Assembly: GCF_019039105.1 (NCBI RefSeq)
Contig: NZ_JAHPIV010000008.1
Span: forward strand, 136,281-199,697
Direction of reading: 5' to 3'
Source of the DNA: Desertibacillus haloalkaliphilus
GTDB taxonomy: Bacteria; Bacillota; Bacilli; Bacillales; KJ1-10-99
Length of the DNA: 63,417 nt
Of the stretch, positions 18,518 to 29,593 are shown piece by piece. The notes beneath the pieces were generated by a model. The model saw nothing but the letters and a program-made list of their open reading frames with translations. It ran no database searches and was not told where the DNA came from. The position numbers and the translations under genes were made by a program. How positions within the stretch are numbered: position 1 is the stretch's first letter; every line of letters begins with the position of its first letter.

Positions 18518-19618
18518 TTAGTACCTGGCATAACGACTTACATTTAAAAGGACGCCAACCGCCACTAGCATTAACGTCAACGATGATCCACCATAGCTTA
18601 AGAATGGTAACGTAATCCCTGTTACAGGCATCAAGCCAGTCACAACGCCTATATTTATCATGACTTGAATCGCAATCATACCTATGATACCGACCGCTAA
18701 TAAACTACCATAGAGATCTTGTGCACCAAGCGCCACGCGAATCCCTCGCCACAGCAACACACCGAAAAGGAAAATCACAAATACACCGCCAATAAATCCT
18801 AACTCCTCAGATAAAATCGCAAAAATAAAGTCCGTTTGTGGCTCCGGTAAATAGAAATACTTTTGCCTACTTTCACCCAGCCCTAAGCCCATAAGTCCAC
18901 CTGGGCCAATCGAGTACAGCGATTGGATGATTTGAAAGCCACTTCCAAGGGGGTCTGACCAAGGATCAAGGAACGATGTAATACGCTTTATCCGATATGG
19001 AGCAGAGGCAATCAGTGCAACCAAACCAGCTAGTCCGACTACACCTAACCCGACAAAGTGGCTAACCTTTGCACCTGCCACATAAATCATAATCACGCAC
19101 GTCCCAACCATGACTGCACCTGTTCCTAAATCAGGTTGCAACATAATCATACCAAATGCGAGAAGAACGAGTGACAATGACGGTAATAACCCTTTTTTAA
19201 ACGAGGTGATTTTCTTTTGGTTTTCTGATAAGTATTTTGCTAAGAAAGCAATCATCGCTAATTTCATAAATTCAGAGGGCTGAATAGAAAATGCACCAAC
19301 CCCTAACCAACTCCTCGCCCCCCCACGGACGAGACCTACACCTGGGATTAAAACGATGATTAGCAAAAGAAAACAAATCAGTAAAAGAACTTTTGCCCAC
19401 GTTCGCCATGTCCAATAATCAATATTCATGACAAAGAACATCGCTAGCACGCCTAGTCCTGCAAAAAATAATTGCCGTTTCGCAAAGAAGAACGAATCAT
19501 CGAAACGATAGGTCGCCCAAGCGGCACTTGCACTATACACCATGATCATTCCAACAGTTAGTAATGCTAAGGTCGTAATAATAAGTATCATATCCGGTGC
19601 TGTTTTGTTTTTAGGCAC
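18518..19618 (-). CDS. spoVE: Stage V sporulation SEDS glycosyltransferase SpoVE
   Basis: FtsW/RodA/SpoVE-family polytopic lipid II polymerase that builds spore cortex peptidoglycan, working with the penicillin-binding protein SpoVD encoded nearby. About ten membrane helices are visible. Family blocks are VYSASAAWATYRFDDSFFF, GVGAFSIQPSEFMKL, QPDLGTG and the C-terminal FLSYGGSSL. I start at GTG complement 19618, with GAGGTG 6 nt upstream, giving 366 residues as in B. subtilis. It follows murD. Similarity is higher to SpoVE than to vegetative FtsW, which I do not see in this window. Confidence 0.95.
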   Translation of the reverse strand: MPKNKTAPDMILIITTLALLTVGMIMVYSASAAWATYRFDDSFFFAKRQLFFAGLGVLAMFFVMNIDYWTWRTWAKVLLLICFLLLIIVLIPGVGLVRGGARSWLGVGAFSIQPSEFMKLAMIAFLAKYLSENQKKITSFKKGLLPSLSLVLLAFGMIMLQPDLGTGAVMVGTCVIMIYVAGAKVSHFVGLGVVGLAGLVALIASAPYRIKRITSFLDPWSDPLGSGFQIIQSLYSIGPGGLMGLGLGESRQKYFYLPEPQTDFIFAILSEELGFIGGVFVIFLFGVLLWRGIRVALGAQDLYGSLLAVGIIGMIAIQVMINIGVVTGLMPVTGITLPFLSYGGSSLTLMLVAVGVLLNVSRYARY

Positions 19619-19700
19619 TATCGACACCTCATTCACACAATGAATTCAAGGTACAACCTCTATTACCTATACGTATGCACCGGATATGAAAACATGTCCC

Positions 19701-21056
19701 CTATTCCATAAGTTTACCGATGGCAGCGATAAACTTATCACCTCTTTCTTCAAATGTACGATATTGATCCCAGCTCGCACACGCAGGAGATAACAGAATA
19801 ACATCTCCACGCTCAGAAAGGTTATACGCCTCTTGGACGGCTGTTTCTGCATTTTTAGTTTCTCTAATCCATTGAACACCAGCTACTTGTGCTGTTTTCA
19901 CCAACTTCGATTTCGTCTCACCAAATGTGATCACAGCTTTCACCTTCTTTAGATAAGGCAATAAGTCATCAAAACCATTGCCACGGTCCAAACCACCTGC
20001 AAGTAAGACGATCGGTGCATCAAATGCTGTGAGTGCTTTTTGAGTCGCAAGACTATTTGTTGCTTTTGAATCATTAAAAAATTTCCTTCCGTTCTTTGTC
20101 CCCACATATTGAAGACGGTGTTTAACACCTGAGAAGGTTTTAAGAACTTCGGTGATTTGTTTTCGAGTTGCCCCCATTAATAAAGATGCGGCAACGGCCG
20201 CCAAGACATTTTCAAGATTATGTTTTCCTGGTAGGACAATATCCGCAACTGAAATGATTTCTTCTCCCTGGAAATAGACCACTTCATCTTTTATATAAGC
20301 ACCATCAGAGACCTCTTTTGTTACTGAAAAAGGGATAAGTCTCGCCTTTGTTTGCGAGGCTAACGATACGACGTCACGATCTTCTGCATTTATGACGGCA
20401 AAGTCATCCTCTGTTAGGTTAGCAAAAATTTTCGCCTTTGCTTTTCCATATTCTTCTCTTGTGCCATGATAATCGAGGTGAGCATCAAATAAATTCAAAA
20501 ACACACTCACCTTTGGATGAAACCGCTCTGTGCCCATTAACTGAAAGCTCGATACTTCAGTCACAATAATATTGTTTATCGTCGCTGTTTCTGCAACTTC
20601 ACATGCAACTGTACCAATATTACCAGCGACTAAAGGTTCACGCCCACTACCTTTTAACATGTCAACAATGAGCGTCGTTGTCGTTGTTTTTCCATTTGAA
20701 CCAGTAATAGCAATCATATCTGCCTCTGAAAGTAACGAGGCTAGCTCAATTTCTGTTACAACCGATATTCCTCTCTCGATCGCTGCTTTTACAATCGGAT
20801 TTGAGTAAGGTACTCCAGGGTTTTTCACAATAAAGTCAACTGGCTCATCCAGTAATGAGACAGGATGAGCTCCACAGACGACATCGATTCCAATTTGTTC
20901 TAGCTGCTTGGCTTGCTCGTTCTCTTCTAACGGTTTAGCATCATTCACTATGATCGTTGCCCCTAATCGGTGCAACAGCTGACTGGCTGCAAAGCCACTC
21001 TTTGCGAGCCCTAACACAAGTACTCGTTTTCCACGAAATTGATTCATATCTTTCAT
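19701..21056 (-). CDS. murD: UDP-N-acetylmuramoylalanine--D-glutamate ligase
   Basis: Adds D-Glu to UDP-MurNAc-L-Ala, using ATP. The N-terminal nucleotide-binding region is [17 protein letters not shown]. The ATP P-loop is [14 protein letters not shown] at about residue 115. Further Mur-ligase blocks are [30 protein letters not shown] and [12 protein letters not shown]. The 451-residue length is normal. The gene abuts mraY with no gap and continues toward spoVE. Confidence 0.98.
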   Translation of the reverse strand: MKDMNQFRGKRVLVLGLAKSGFAASQLLHRLGATIIVNDAKPLEENEQAKQLEQIGIDVVCGAHPVSLLDEPVDFIVKNPGVPYSNPIVKAAIERGISVVTEIELASLLSEADMIAITGSNGKTTTTTLIVDMLKGSGREPLVAGNIGTVACEVAETATINNIIVTEVSSFQLMGTERFHPKVSVFLNLFDAHLDYHGTREEYGKAKAKIFANLTEDDFAVINAEDRDVVSLASQTKARLIPFSVTKEVSDGAYIKDEVVYFQGEEIISVADIVLPGKHNLENVLAAVAASLLMGATRKQITEVLKTFSGVKHRLQYVGTKNGRKFFNDSKATNSLATQKALTAFDAPIVLLAGGLDRGNGFDDLLPYLKKVKAVITFGETKSKLVKTAQVAGVQWIRETKNAETAVQEAYNLSERGDVILLSPACASWDQYRTFEERGDKFIAAIGKLME

Positions 21057-22031
21057 CTACATCCACACCTCTAAGTAAATAGCTATAATCGCAAACAACA
21101 TTCCAATGAGCCAAAAGGTGACTACGACTCGCCACTCTGACCATCCTGATAACTCATAATGGTGGTGCAGTGGACTCATCTTAAACACACGTTTCCCTCT
21201 TGTTTTAAATGAGATCACTTGAATAATGACCGATAACGTTTCAATGACAAATACGCCACCAATAATAATTAGTAAAATCTCCATTTTCGTAAGAATCGCA
21301 ACGGCTGCAATCGCACCACCTAATGCTAACGAACCAGTATCACCCATAAACACTTTTGCAGGGTGAGCATTAAAAACAAGAAAACCGAGAACCGCCCCAA
21401 CGACGGCTGCACAAAAGATCGCAACATCAATCATTGACGCATTCCAAGCGAGTACAGCAAACGCACCAAATGCTATGGCACCAGTACCAGCTAACAACCC
21501 ATCTAACCCATCTGTTAAATTAACGGCATTCGATGCGCCTACGAGCATGATGATCACAAGCGGTAAATAGAACCAACCAATATCAATGGAAAGATTTGTA
21601 GTTGGTATGGTTAGATCTGTACTGTATCCTGCTTGGATTAAACCATAATAAAAAATAAGAGCAATAATCAGTTGACCAATCAGTTTTTGCTTCGACGTTA
21701 ACCCTAAATTCCGTTTCATAACGACTTTGATAAAATCATCCAAAAACCCTAACAAACCGTAACCAAACGTAACAATTAAAAGCAACAGCAATTCGGTTGA
21801 GAAGCTTAAGAATTTGTTCGACATGATTAAAGTCGTTATGATAATTGAAATAATAATCATCACACCGCCCATTGTCGGCGTCCCACTCTTTTTTTGGTGT
21901 GATTTCGGCCCCTCCTCACGAATACTCTGACCAAATTTTAAACGCCTTAAAAACGGGATGAGTATGGGAGATAAAAGGACAGCAACAAGAAATGAAGCAA
22001 GCAATGTAAAAAATAAGACACGTTCTAACAT
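21057..22031 (-). CDS. mraY: Phospho-MurNAc-pentapeptide transferase MraY
   Basis: Integral membrane enzyme that moves phospho-MurNAc-pentapeptide onto undecaprenyl phosphate, giving lipid I. Ten hydrophobic helices are visible. Catalytic and binding motifs are [43 protein letters not shown] and SPLHHHYEL near the C-terminus. The 324-residue length is standard. It lies 19 bp after murF and is fused end to end with murD in the operon. Confidence 0.98.
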   Translation of the reverse strand: MLERVLFFTLLASFLVAVLLSPILIPFLRRLKFGQSIREEGPKSHQKKSGTPTMGGVMIIISIIITTLIMSNKFLSFSTELLLLLIVTFGYGLLGFLDDFIKVVMKRNLGLTSKQKLIGQLIIALIFYYGLIQAGYSTDLTIPTTNLSIDIGWFYLPLVIIMLVGASNAVNLTDGLDGLLAGTGAIAFGAFAVLAWNASMIDVAIFCAAVVGAVLGFLVFNAHPAKVFMGDTGSLALGGAIAAVAILTKMEILLIIIGGVFVIETLSVIIQVISFKTRGKRVFKMSPLHHHYELSGWSEWRVVVTFWLIGMLFAIIAIYLEVWM

Positions 22032-22050
22032 ATCGTTTTCCCCCTTCCCC

Positions 22051-23418
22051 TTAAGACGTCACTTTCTCAATGATGGTTTCTAATTGTAGTCCACGTGATG
22101 CTTTGAATAGAATCACTGTATTTTCATCTAACAAGCTTTCGATCATTGGTATCGCTTCTTCCTTTGTTTGATAAGAGTTTATATCCATTGTATGGCTGTT
22201 TTCTTTGCGTAATTCATCAGCAATCCATTGCCCTCTGTCTCCAATCGTAATGACAGCCGTAATCGGATCAGAAATCGAAGCAGCTACCGAACGATGCAGG
22301 TCTTCTTCATCATTTCCTAATTCGTACATATCTCCTAAGACAACGACTTTGTTCATATAATTATTAAGTGACTTAATCGTCTCAACAGCTGCGATCATCG
22401 ACGTCGGGCTCGCATTGTAGGCATCATTGACGATTAACGCGTTACGCTTCCCTTTTAATGTTTGCAAGCGCATCGTCGTTATCGCTAGTTCCTCAAGTCC
22501 TGCTTGGATCGTCTGATCATCAATCGCTAGATCTCTAGCAAGCGCAATCGCAAATGTAGTATTTTTGACATTGTGCTTACCTAACAACGGCACCATAAAT
22601 GAAGACGTTTCATTGGCTAGCTTGAATACGTAGCCCTTTTCATTACCATTGACTGACGTGATCCTAACATCATTACGCTCACCATACCCACAACAAACGG
22701 TTTTTGGAGTCAAATATGGAGTCAGTAATGGTTCATCACCATCAACGATCACCTTACCACCTGAATTTAATCCATCGACGATTTCCATCTTTGCTTTCGC
22801 TATTCCTTCTCTACTACCAAGCTGTTCAATATGAGACTCACCGATATTGGTCACAACGGCATAGTTTGGTTTGGCAAGTTTACTTAAAAATGAGATCTCA
22901 CCAAAACCGCTCATACCCATCTCTAAAATAAGCAATTCTGTTTCTCGTGGCATATCCAAAATCGTTAATGGCAGTCCGATATGGTTATTAAAATTCCCTT
23001 CCGTTTTATGGGTTTGGTATGATTTTGACACAACGCTTTCGATGATATCTTTTGTCGTCGTTTTTCCGTTGCTCCCTGTCACACCCACAACGATTGGCTT
23101 TATATCTTGTACGTAGAGCTCTGCCAATTGCTGAAGTGCCTGTAGCGTATCTTTTACAAAATAGATATGCACATGAGATGGTAAATCGTCTGGGAGTGGA
23201 TGCCCTTCCTGCCAAAGGGTTGCTGACGCGCCATTTTTGATCGCATCCTCTAAAAAGTCATGACCATCAAAACGTTCCCCGACGATTGGAACAAATAATC
23301 CATTCTCCAACGATACACGACTGTCAATGGTAACCTGATCATATCCAGTCCCATCATGATCATCTATGTGTTTTGTTTTAAGGCAAATTTGTTTGATCAG
23401 TGAACTAGTTACTTTCAT
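22051..23418 (-). CDS. murF: UDP-MurNAc-tripeptide--D-Ala-D-Ala ligase
   Basis: Final cytosolic Mur ligase; joins D-Ala-D-Ala to the tripeptide precursor. The N-terminal domain has [14 protein letters not shown]. The P-loop is [16 protein letters not shown], followed by [14 protein letters not shown] and [11 protein letters not shown]. The C-terminal half has [11 protein letters not shown]. The start overlaps the murE stop by 4 bp (ATGA), implying coupled translation. In B. subtilis murF lies elsewhere with ddl; here it is in the cluster, as in most other bacteria. Confidence 0.97.
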   Translation of the reverse strand: MKVTSSLIKQICLKTKHIDDHDGTGYDQVTIDSRVSLENGLFVPIVGERFDGHDFLEDAIKNGASATLWQEGHPLPDDLPSHVHIYFVKDTLQALQQLAELYVQDIKPIVVGVTGSNGKTTTKDIIESVVSKSYQTHKTEGNFNNHIGLPLTILDMPRETELLILEMGMSGFGEISFLSKLAKPNYAVVTNIGESHIEQLGSREGIAKAKMEIVDGLNSGGKVIVDGDEPLLTPYLTPKTVCCGYGERNDVRITSVNGNEKGYVFKLANETSSFMVPLLGKHNVKNTTFAIALARDLAIDDQTIQAGLEELAITTMRLQTLKGKRNALIVNDAYNASPTSMIAAVETIKSLNNYMNKVVVLGDMYELGNDEEDLHRSVAASISDPITAVITIGDRGQWIADELRKENSHTMDINSYQTKEEAIPMIESLLDENTVILFKASRGLQLETIIEKVTS

Positions 23419-24881
23419 ATGTTTCCCCTCTCAATCACCGCTCTGGCCACTTCGCGATCATCAAAGTCATAGCTTTGGGTGCCAACAATTTGATAGGTTT
23501 CATGTCCTTTCCCGGCAATCACCACAACATCGTCTTTTCGTGCCTCGCGAGTGGCATATTCAATCGCTTTTTTTCGGTCCATTTCCACGAGATAATTTCT
23601 TCCAGTAACACCTGCTTCCATATCGGCTAAAATCGCCTTTGGATCTTCTGTTCGCGGATTATCAGACGTAAAGATGGCAACATCCGCCAAATCTACGGCG
23701 ATTTCTGCCATTTTTGGACGCTTCGAGCGATCTCGATCACCACCACAGCCAACCACAACATAAACTCTACCTTTTGCAAATTCTTTCACCGTTGAAAGGA
23801 CGTTTTCTAAACTATCAGCCGTATGGGCGTAGTCCACAATAACGGTATAGGACTGACCTGCATCAACGACTTCAAATCTTCCAGCAACACCTTCCACTTC
23901 CTCTAGGCTTGCTTTAATTTGTGATAAGCGAATCCCACTCGCCAAGCCAGCAGCAGTAGCTGCGAGTACGTTATAGACACTGAATGTACCAATTAATTTT
24001 AACTGGACTTGAACGGATTCACTAAATGCACTAATCGTAAAACGAGTACCATTTGCGGTCATCTTGATATCTGTGGCCATCACATCACTTTTCGTATCAA
24101 AACCATAGCTAATCACATGGGCAGCTGTCATTTTTTCGAGCTCTTTTGAGGCAGGGTCATCTTGATTTAAAACCGCTATTTTCTTTTGATCCCCAAACGT
24201 ATTTCCTAGTTGAGCAAAAAGTAAGCCTTTAGCATGCAAGTACGCTTCCATCGTTCCATGATAATCGAGGTGATCGGGACTCAAGTTTGTAAAAATCGCT
24301 ACATTAAAATCACAACCTCTAACTCTCCCTAAGTGAAGAGCATGTGAAGAAACTTCCATCACCGCAGTATCAACATTTTTGTCAACCATCTGACGAAATG
24401 TTTTCTGTAGAGGTAACGACTCAGGCGTAGTATTTACAGCTTCCGTCGTCTCTTCACCAATTTTCGTGTACATTGTACCGATTAAGCCTGTTCTTTGACC
24501 TGCATCACTGAAAATTTTCTCTATTAAATGGGTGATGGTCGTCTTCCCATTCGTTCCGGTCACGCCAATCAGGTTCAATTTCTTTGTCGGGTGGTCAAAA
24601 AACACATTAGCAATAATTGCCATCGAACGTTTTGTATCCTTAACCAGGATCACGGGTACCGAAGTTTCAACAGCTCTTTCGGCAAGAACCGCGACCGCCC
24701 CCGCATCAACTGCTTGAGAAACGAAGTCGTGCCCATCAACGGTATATCCATCGATACAAATAAACAAACTGCCTTCCGTTACCTCACGTGAATCCATTTC
24801 TATCGATGTTATGAGTGGATTATCGGAACCTATCTTTTCATAATGAACGAATGATTTTAGTAATTCATTTAATTCAACCAT
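23415..24881 (-). CDS. murE: UDP-MurNAc-L-Ala-D-Glu--meso-diaminopimelate ligase
   Basis: Adds the third residue of the stem peptide. The P-loop is [15 protein letters not shown], with family blocks [26 protein letters not shown] and [14 protein letters not shown]. The substrate-selection segment [14 protein letters not shown] has the DNPR motif of enzymes that take meso-diaminopimelate rather than lysine. The 488-residue length is normal. It has an AT-rich 301-bp leader and a weak terminator upstream, so it may start its own unit (murE-murF-mraY-murD-spoVE). Confidence 0.97.
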   Translation of the reverse strand: MVELNELLKSFVHYEKIGSDNPLITSIEMDSREVTEGSLFICIDGYTVDGHDFVSQAVDAGAVAVLAERAVETSVPVILVKDTKRSMAIIANVFFDHPTKKLNLIGVTGTNGKTTITHLIEKIFSDAGQRTGLIGTMYTKIGEETTEAVNTTPESLPLQKTFRQMVDKNVDTAVMEVSSHALHLGRVRGCDFNVAIFTNLSPDHLDYHGTMEAYLHAKGLLFAQLGNTFGDQKKIAVLNQDDPASKELEKMTAAHVISYGFDTKSDVMATDIKMTANGTRFTISAFSESVQVQLKLIGTFSVYNVLAATAAGLASGIRLSQIKASLEEVEGVAGRFEVVDAGQSYTVIVDYAHTADSLENVLSTVKEFAKGRVYVVVGCGGDRDRSKRPKMAEIAVDLADVAIFTSDNPRTEDPKAILADMEAGVTGRNYLVEMDRKKAIEYATREARKDDVVVIAGKGHETYQIVGTQSYDFDDREVARAVIERGNI

Positions 24882-25108
24882 GTATATAACCTCACAATCT
24901 CAACTTGTAGAATCCTTTTTGCTAGAAGTACCTTAGACTAGATCAAGCTCACCCTACTACTGATTGTTCTCAATTAGAAAAAGATTCTTGATCTACCCTA
25001 ACCAGTGAACATTCCACTAACCATTCGCTAGTCACACTAGTTTTATGTCGTATGCTTACATGTTTTTATCACTTTTATGTATATTAGGATTTATGACCAA
25101 ACTTGCAA
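24882..25108 (-). promoter_or_regulatory. murE leader region with candidate promoter and competing stems
   Basis: A sigma-A-like promoter is possible: TTGCAA at complement 25103-25108, 16 bp, TAATAT at complement 25081-25086. Downstream, TAGATCAAG (complement 24987-24995) can pair with CTTGATCTA (complement 24939-24947). The overlapping AGAATCTTTTT (24977-24988) can pair instead with AAAAAGGATTCT (24909-24920). The two pairings share bases and exclude each other. No U-run terminator follows. The structure is inferred by eye. Confidence 0.35.
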
Positions 25109-25121
25109 AAGGAAAAAGTGA

Positions 25122-25152
25122 ATGAGAAAGCCAAGGTATAAAACACTTGGCT
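25122..25152 (-). terminator. Probable terminator of spoVD
   Basis: Minus strand AGCCAAG-tgttttatac-CTTGGCT followed by TTCTCATT; a short stem with a poor T-run, 31 bp after the spoVD stop. Partial read-through is likely. Confidence 0.5.
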
Positions 25153-25182
25153 CTTCATACACATAGCACCATTTTAATCGTA

Positions 25183-27108
25183 TCATTCGTTTTTGTCACC
25201 CATATAAATACGAATTGTTGAACCTGCTTCTACTTTTATCCCAGGTTCCGGAGCCTGAGCAAGGACGGTTTCTCCTTCACCAGATGCATTGACATTGAGT
25301 TCATAATACGATTCATTGAGATCACGTTTCGTTCTACCAATTAAATCTGGCACCTCTACAAGTGGCTCATCATTCCAGTCAAGTTCCTTTTCTATTTGAT
25401 CCGTACGTTTCTCAACCCCTAAAGCCCGAAGACTATCACCGATGACATTGCCAACAATTGGTGCAGCTACAACCCCACCAAATTGCATCGTGTCTTTTGG
25501 ATTATCAATCGCAACATAGACAACGATTTCAGGATCATCGGCTGGGGCAAAGCCAATAAAAGAAACAATGTGATTATTCTTTAGGTATTGACCGTCTTTG
25601 GCCTTTTGTGCAGTACCTGTCTTTCCCCCGACACGATAGCCATCAACATAGGCACCTTTTCCAGTCCCTAGTGCGACGACGTGTTCTAATGCATGTCGAA
25701 CTTCTTTTGATGTTTCTTCTGAGATGATTTGTTCTTTCATGATCGGTGTTTGACTATCTACCACTTTTCCCGTTTCAGGATCAACCCATTCTTTTGCTAT
25801 AAATGGTTGATATAAGTACCCTCCGTTAATCGCTGCTGAAACGGCTGTCACTTGTTGAAGCGGTGTAACTGAAACTCCTTGACCAAATGCGGTCGTCGCT
25901 TGCTCTAGAGGGCCAACCCGATCGCGATCAAATAAAATCCCTTTCCCTTCACCTTGAAGGTCAATCCCTGTTTTCTCTCCAAAGCCAAAGCCTTCAATGT
26001 AATCAAATAAACGATCTTTTCCTAAACGTTCACCTAATGTAACAAAACCAGGGTTACAGGAGTTTTGTACGACCTCTAAAAATGTTTGCTCACCATGTCC
26101 ACCTTTTTTCCAACATCGCAGACGATGTCCAGAGACTTCAATAAATCCCGGATCATTAAACGTATCTTTTTCTAAGTCAACTTCACCTTCTTCAATCGCC
26201 GCTGCTAACGTGATAATCTTAAACGTCGACCCCGGTTCATATTGACTCCAAACCGGCTTATTTTGATTATACACTTCAGGTGGGACCTCTTGGAAATTTT
26301 CAGGATTAAAATGTGGTCGACTCGACATCCCAAGGATTTCACCGGTATTCGGGTTCATCGCAATTCCAATCGCCCCATCTGGATTATACTGTGCTTCAGC
26401 AATGTCTAGCTCTCGTTCAAGGATGGTTTGCACTCTAGTATCGACCGTTAACCTTAAATTTAATCCATCAACCGGGGGGGTATACTCATCTGCTAAATCA
26501 GGCATCCGTTGCCCTTTTGCATCTGAAAAGAAGGACACATGGCCATCTTCCCCGTTAAGCCGTTCGTCATAATAGAGTTCGAGTCCCGTTAACCCTTGAT
26601 TATCAATACCTGCGAACCCAAGCACATGAGAAAGGTACTTTCCATTCGGATAATGACGTAAGCTATCTTCGGCAATATAAACCCCATCAATATCGAGGGC
26701 CCGAACTTCACTCGCCTTTTGTTTATCAATTTTTCTACCTTCCGGATTAATGCGGACAATCGATTCCTGTTTTGTCAAAAATTCATAGGCTCTTTCCCGA
26801 TCCATATTAAGGGTTACTGCCAATTTTTCAGCTGCTTCAGATGGGTTTGTCACTTGCCTTGGGACGACAAGAACAGAAGGCGCACTGACATTTGTCGCTA
26901 ACACTGTGTCATTTCGGTCCAGAATTTCACCTCTCTTTGCCTCAAACGGAATATTACGGCTCCAAGAGTCTTCCGCTTGATCCGTTAACCAATCTCCAAG
27001 GGCAAACTGCACATAACCGAGCCGGATGGCAATAATGGTAAACACAAGGAGACCAACCAATAAAACGAAAATTAGCCGTTTACGTACCGTCACATTAGAT
27101 ACTCGCAC
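25183..27108 (-). CDS. spoVD: Sporulation-specific penicillin-binding protein SpoVD
   Basis: Class B transpeptidase for spore cortex synthesis, partner of SpoVE. One N-terminal membrane anchor (LIFVLLVGLLVFTIIAIRL) is followed by the dimerisation domain (RGEILDRNDTVLATN). The transpeptidase domain carries the nucleophile motif STFK (Ser294), the SCN triad member in VQNSCNPGF and KTGTAQ. A single PASTA domain ends the protein (VEVPDLIGRTKRDLNES and following). The start is GTG complement 27108, with GGAGG 8 nt upstream and product MRVSNVTVRKRL as in B. subtilis; 641 residues. Confidence 0.97.
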   Translation of the reverse strand: MRVSNVTVRKRLIFVLLVGLLVFTIIAIRLGYVQFALGDWLTDQAEDSWSRNIPFEAKRGEILDRNDTVLATNVSAPSVLVVPRQVTNPSEAAEKLAVTLNMDRERAYEFLTKQESIVRINPEGRKIDKQKASEVRALDIDGVYIAEDSLRHYPNGKYLSHVLGFAGIDNQGLTGLELYYDERLNGEDGHVSFFSDAKGQRMPDLADEYTPPVDGLNLRLTVDTRVQTILERELDIAEAQYNPDGAIGIAMNPNTGEILGMSSRPHFNPENFQEVPPEVYNQNKPVWSQYEPGSTFKIITLAAAIEEGEVDLEKDTFNDPGFIEVSGHRLRCWKKGGHGEQTFLEVVQNSCNPGFVTLGERLGKDRLFDYIEGFGFGEKTGIDLQGEGKGILFDRDRVGPLEQATTAFGQGVSVTPLQQVTAVSAAINGGYLYQPFIAKEWVDPETGKVVDSQTPIMKEQIISEETSKEVRHALEHVVALGTGKGAYVDGYRVGGKTGTAQKAKDGQYLKNNHIVSFIGFAPADDPEIVVYVAIDNPKDTMQFGGVVAAPIVGNVIGDSLRALGVEKRTDQIEKELDWNDEPLVEVPDLIGRTKRDLNESYYELNVNASGEGETVLAQAPEPGIKVEAGSTIRIYMGDKNE

Positions 27109-27263
27109 TGCATGTACCTCCAATTTACTTGCTAATGCCTTCTATCATCAGCTAGAATAGCTTGTTTCACTATATGCTTGTACGTAAACGTTTAGAACCT
27201 GAGAGCCTCTCGAATCGTCCGTGCTTATTAGCCTTTCAGTGCTCATAACCACTAGGGTGGGTT

Positions 27264-29447
27264 TTATTCTATTATTGGTAGTTGATCTTCATCATCTAAA
27301 GATTCCTCGATCACCTCATTTGGCTTTCGTAGCTCAACAGCAAGGTAATCACGAATTTGGATCTCGCTACCTGGAGCTATGCTTTGATCGACAACGAACC
27401 CTGAACCGACTAGATTCGGTTGCAGCTCCATCACTTGTGAAAATTTCATCACATCGCGTAGTGACCACCCTTCAAGGTCTGGCATCTCCCACCGTTGCCC
27501 ATCGGAGCGCAGAATTACTCTTTCACCTGCAAATACATGTGAGCCAACAAGTGGCATTTGATCTTCAACGGCCGAGCCAGTTCCGACGACCGTAACATCC
27601 ACACCTTCTGCTTCTAACTCCTCTTTTACAGACGCAATCGGCTGCCCTTGATAATCCTCGATTAAGACCCCTTCTTCAGCTTTTTCTTCAATCTCTTCTA
27701 TGGTTGGTGTGATATTTAAATATTGTAAACTGTGCTTCATCACACTGTTAAACACATTTGAAACAGGTGCTGAACCTACTTCAGTTGGCTCCAACTTCGG
27801 ACGATCTACAGCAACATAGACGACAACTTGTGGGTCATCTTTTGGTGCCATACCAATAAACGAAAAGATATTTTGATTTCCACCTGATAGATAACCACCT
27901 TCAGGATCTGGAATTTGTGCAGTACCTGTCTTACCTGCTACTTCAAAACCTTCGATGTAGTATGGTTTCCCGGTACCAGCAGGGGATGTGACAACCGTTT
28001 CTAAAATATCCCGAACCTCAGCTGCTGTTTGCTCTGAGATTGGCTCTCCAGCCACCTCTGCTTCTGTTTCACGCACAACTGTTCCTGTTTCAGGGTTAAC
28101 AATTCGGTCAATCACATACGGCTTCATCATTTTGCCACCATTGGCAACTGCTGTTGCCGCTTGAATTTGCTGAATGGGCGTAACAGCTGTCGCTTGTCCA
28201 ATCGCAGTCGTTGCCGCATCAATCGGATACTGGTTGGCAATTAGCCCTGTTGCTTCATTCGGTAAGTCAATCCCTGTCGGCTCTGTGAATCCAAAGCGTT
28301 CAATGTATTCGTAAAAGGCTTCACGACCGAGGTCTTCCATCACAAGTTTTGAGAAGGCAACATTCGATGACCGCTGCACGCCTTCATTATACGTAATTTC
28401 ACCCCAGCCTCGACCATAGTTATGATCGGATATATATCTGTCAAACACTTGGTAACTTCCTGATTGGAACGTATCCTCACCGTTATATACTCCTTCTTCT
28501 ATCGCCGCTGCTAGCGTAAATACTTTAAATGTAGATCCCGGCTCAAATCGGTCGGACACAGCATAATTCGTATAATTAGTGATCTGTTCATAAAGATTCG
28601 GATTGAAACTAGGACGATTACTCATCGCTAATATTTCACCTGATTTCGGATCTGCGACAATCGCAATCATTCGCTCTGGTTCATACTGCTCTTCAACCTG
28701 AGTCATCGTTTGCTCAAGTGCCGTCTGAATATTCGAGTCAAGAGTTAAATATACATCATAGCCATGCTTTGGCTCCTGAATCGTCTCATTTGGGCTTGGC
28801 AACCTTACCCCTGTACGATCACTTTGATAGCGAACAAACCCATCTTCAGGAACGAGAAAATCATTCAAGCTACTTTCTAATCCCATTCTCGCATTCCCCA
28901 TATCACGATCGGTATAACCAAGAACATGAGAGGCATAGGTTTGCTTAGGATAATAGCGACGTGGCTCTTTTCGAAATAAGATTCCAGGCAACTCGAGTGT
29001 TTCAACCTCCTCTTTCTTCTCAAAGCTTAAATGCTTCGCACGGACCCCAAATTCTACTTGAAATCGTTCATTAGCGATTCCTGCCTCCAAACGCTGTTCA
29101 AGTTCGTCAACAGGTATATCTAGTACAGGCCCCAACTCTTCAGCTGTTCGACGCGGGTCCCTAACTGAATTTGGATAGCTTTCATCTAGAACCGCATATA
29201 CGGTATAGGAACTGATCTCCTGAGCAAGGGTTCCTCCATTTCGATCAAAAATCGTTCCTCTTCTTCCTTCTAGCACCGTCTCTCTCGTCCATCGTTCTTC
29301 CGCCAATGCTTGTAAATCTTGCCCATGAGCTTCTTTTGTTACTTGAAGATAGACAATACGACCAAACAAACCGGAAAATAACAACAGAAAGAAAGCTAAC
29401 AACAAAATCGCTCGGTAGTTAAATGCGACATTTCGTTTCTCCTCCAC
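27264..29447 (-). CDS. pbpB: Division penicillin-binding protein 2B
   Basis: Class B transpeptidase that cross-links septal peptidoglycan and acts in the divisome with FtsL and DivIB. An N-terminal membrane helix (AILLLAFFLLLFSGLF) precedes RRGTIFDRNGGTLA. The catalytic Ser305 lies in EPGSTFK, then RSSNVAF and KTGTAQ. Two C-terminal PASTA-like repeats follow (IEDYQGQPIASV and MPDLEGWSLRDV). The only usable in-frame start is a GTG with GGAGGAG lying after it rather than before, so translation may begin poorly or depend on coupling. It is 727 residues long. A strong palindromic terminator separates it from ftsL. Confidence 0.95.
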   Translation of the reverse strand: MEEKRNVAFNYRAILLLAFFLLLFSGLFGRIVYLQVTKEAHGQDLQALAEERWTRETVLEGRRGTIFDRNGGTLAQEISSYTVYAVLDESYPNSVRDPRRTAEELGPVLDIPVDELEQRLEAGIANERFQVEFGVRAKHLSFEKKEEVETLELPGILFRKEPRRYYPKQTYASHVLGYTDRDMGNARMGLESSLNDFLVPEDGFVRYQSDRTGVRLPSPNETIQEPKHGYDVYLTLDSNIQTALEQTMTQVEEQYEPERMIAIVADPKSGEILAMSNRPSFNPNLYEQITNYTNYAVSDRFEPGSTFKVFTLAAAIEEGVYNGEDTFQSGSYQVFDRYISDHNYGRGWGEITYNEGVQRSSNVAFSKLVMEDLGREAFYEYIERFGFTEPTGIDLPNEATGLIANQYPIDAATTAIGQATAVTPIQQIQAATAVANGGKMMKPYVIDRIVNPETGTVVRETEAEVAGEPISEQTAAEVRDILETVVTSPAGTGKPYYIEGFEVAGKTGTAQIPDPEGGYLSGGNQNIFSFIGMAPKDDPQVVVYVAVDRPKLEPTEVGSAPVSNVFNSVMKHSLQYLNITPTIEEIEEKAEEGVLIEDYQGQPIASVKEELEAEGVDVTVVGTGSAVEDQMPLVGSHVFAGERVILRSDGQRWEMPDLEGWSLRDVMKFSQVMELQPNLVGSGFVVDQSIAPGSEIQIRDYLAVELRKPNEVIEESLDDEDQLPIIE

Positions 29448-29563
29448 AAGTTTTCACATCCATCCTTATCAATTCAATTTACCTATTTTATTATACTAAC
29501 TCTATGATCTGTTATATAGCCCCTGAACGTTCATAGCACTATTTTTTTCTGTTAAGACTAGCG

Positions 29564-29593
29564 AAAAAACTAGTCCGAATTCGGACTAGTTTT
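29564..29593 (-). terminator. Palindromic terminator between ftsL and pbpB
   Basis: Positions 29566-29593 form a perfect 28-bp palindrome centred on GAATTC, followed on the minus strand by a six-T run. The ftsL stop codon TAG lies inside its 5' arm. Confidence 0.75.

Noticed and set aside
18210-18518. 102-residue open frame between murG and spoVE
   Set aside because: It reads through the spoVE terminator and the repeat remnant, so it is explained as non-coding.
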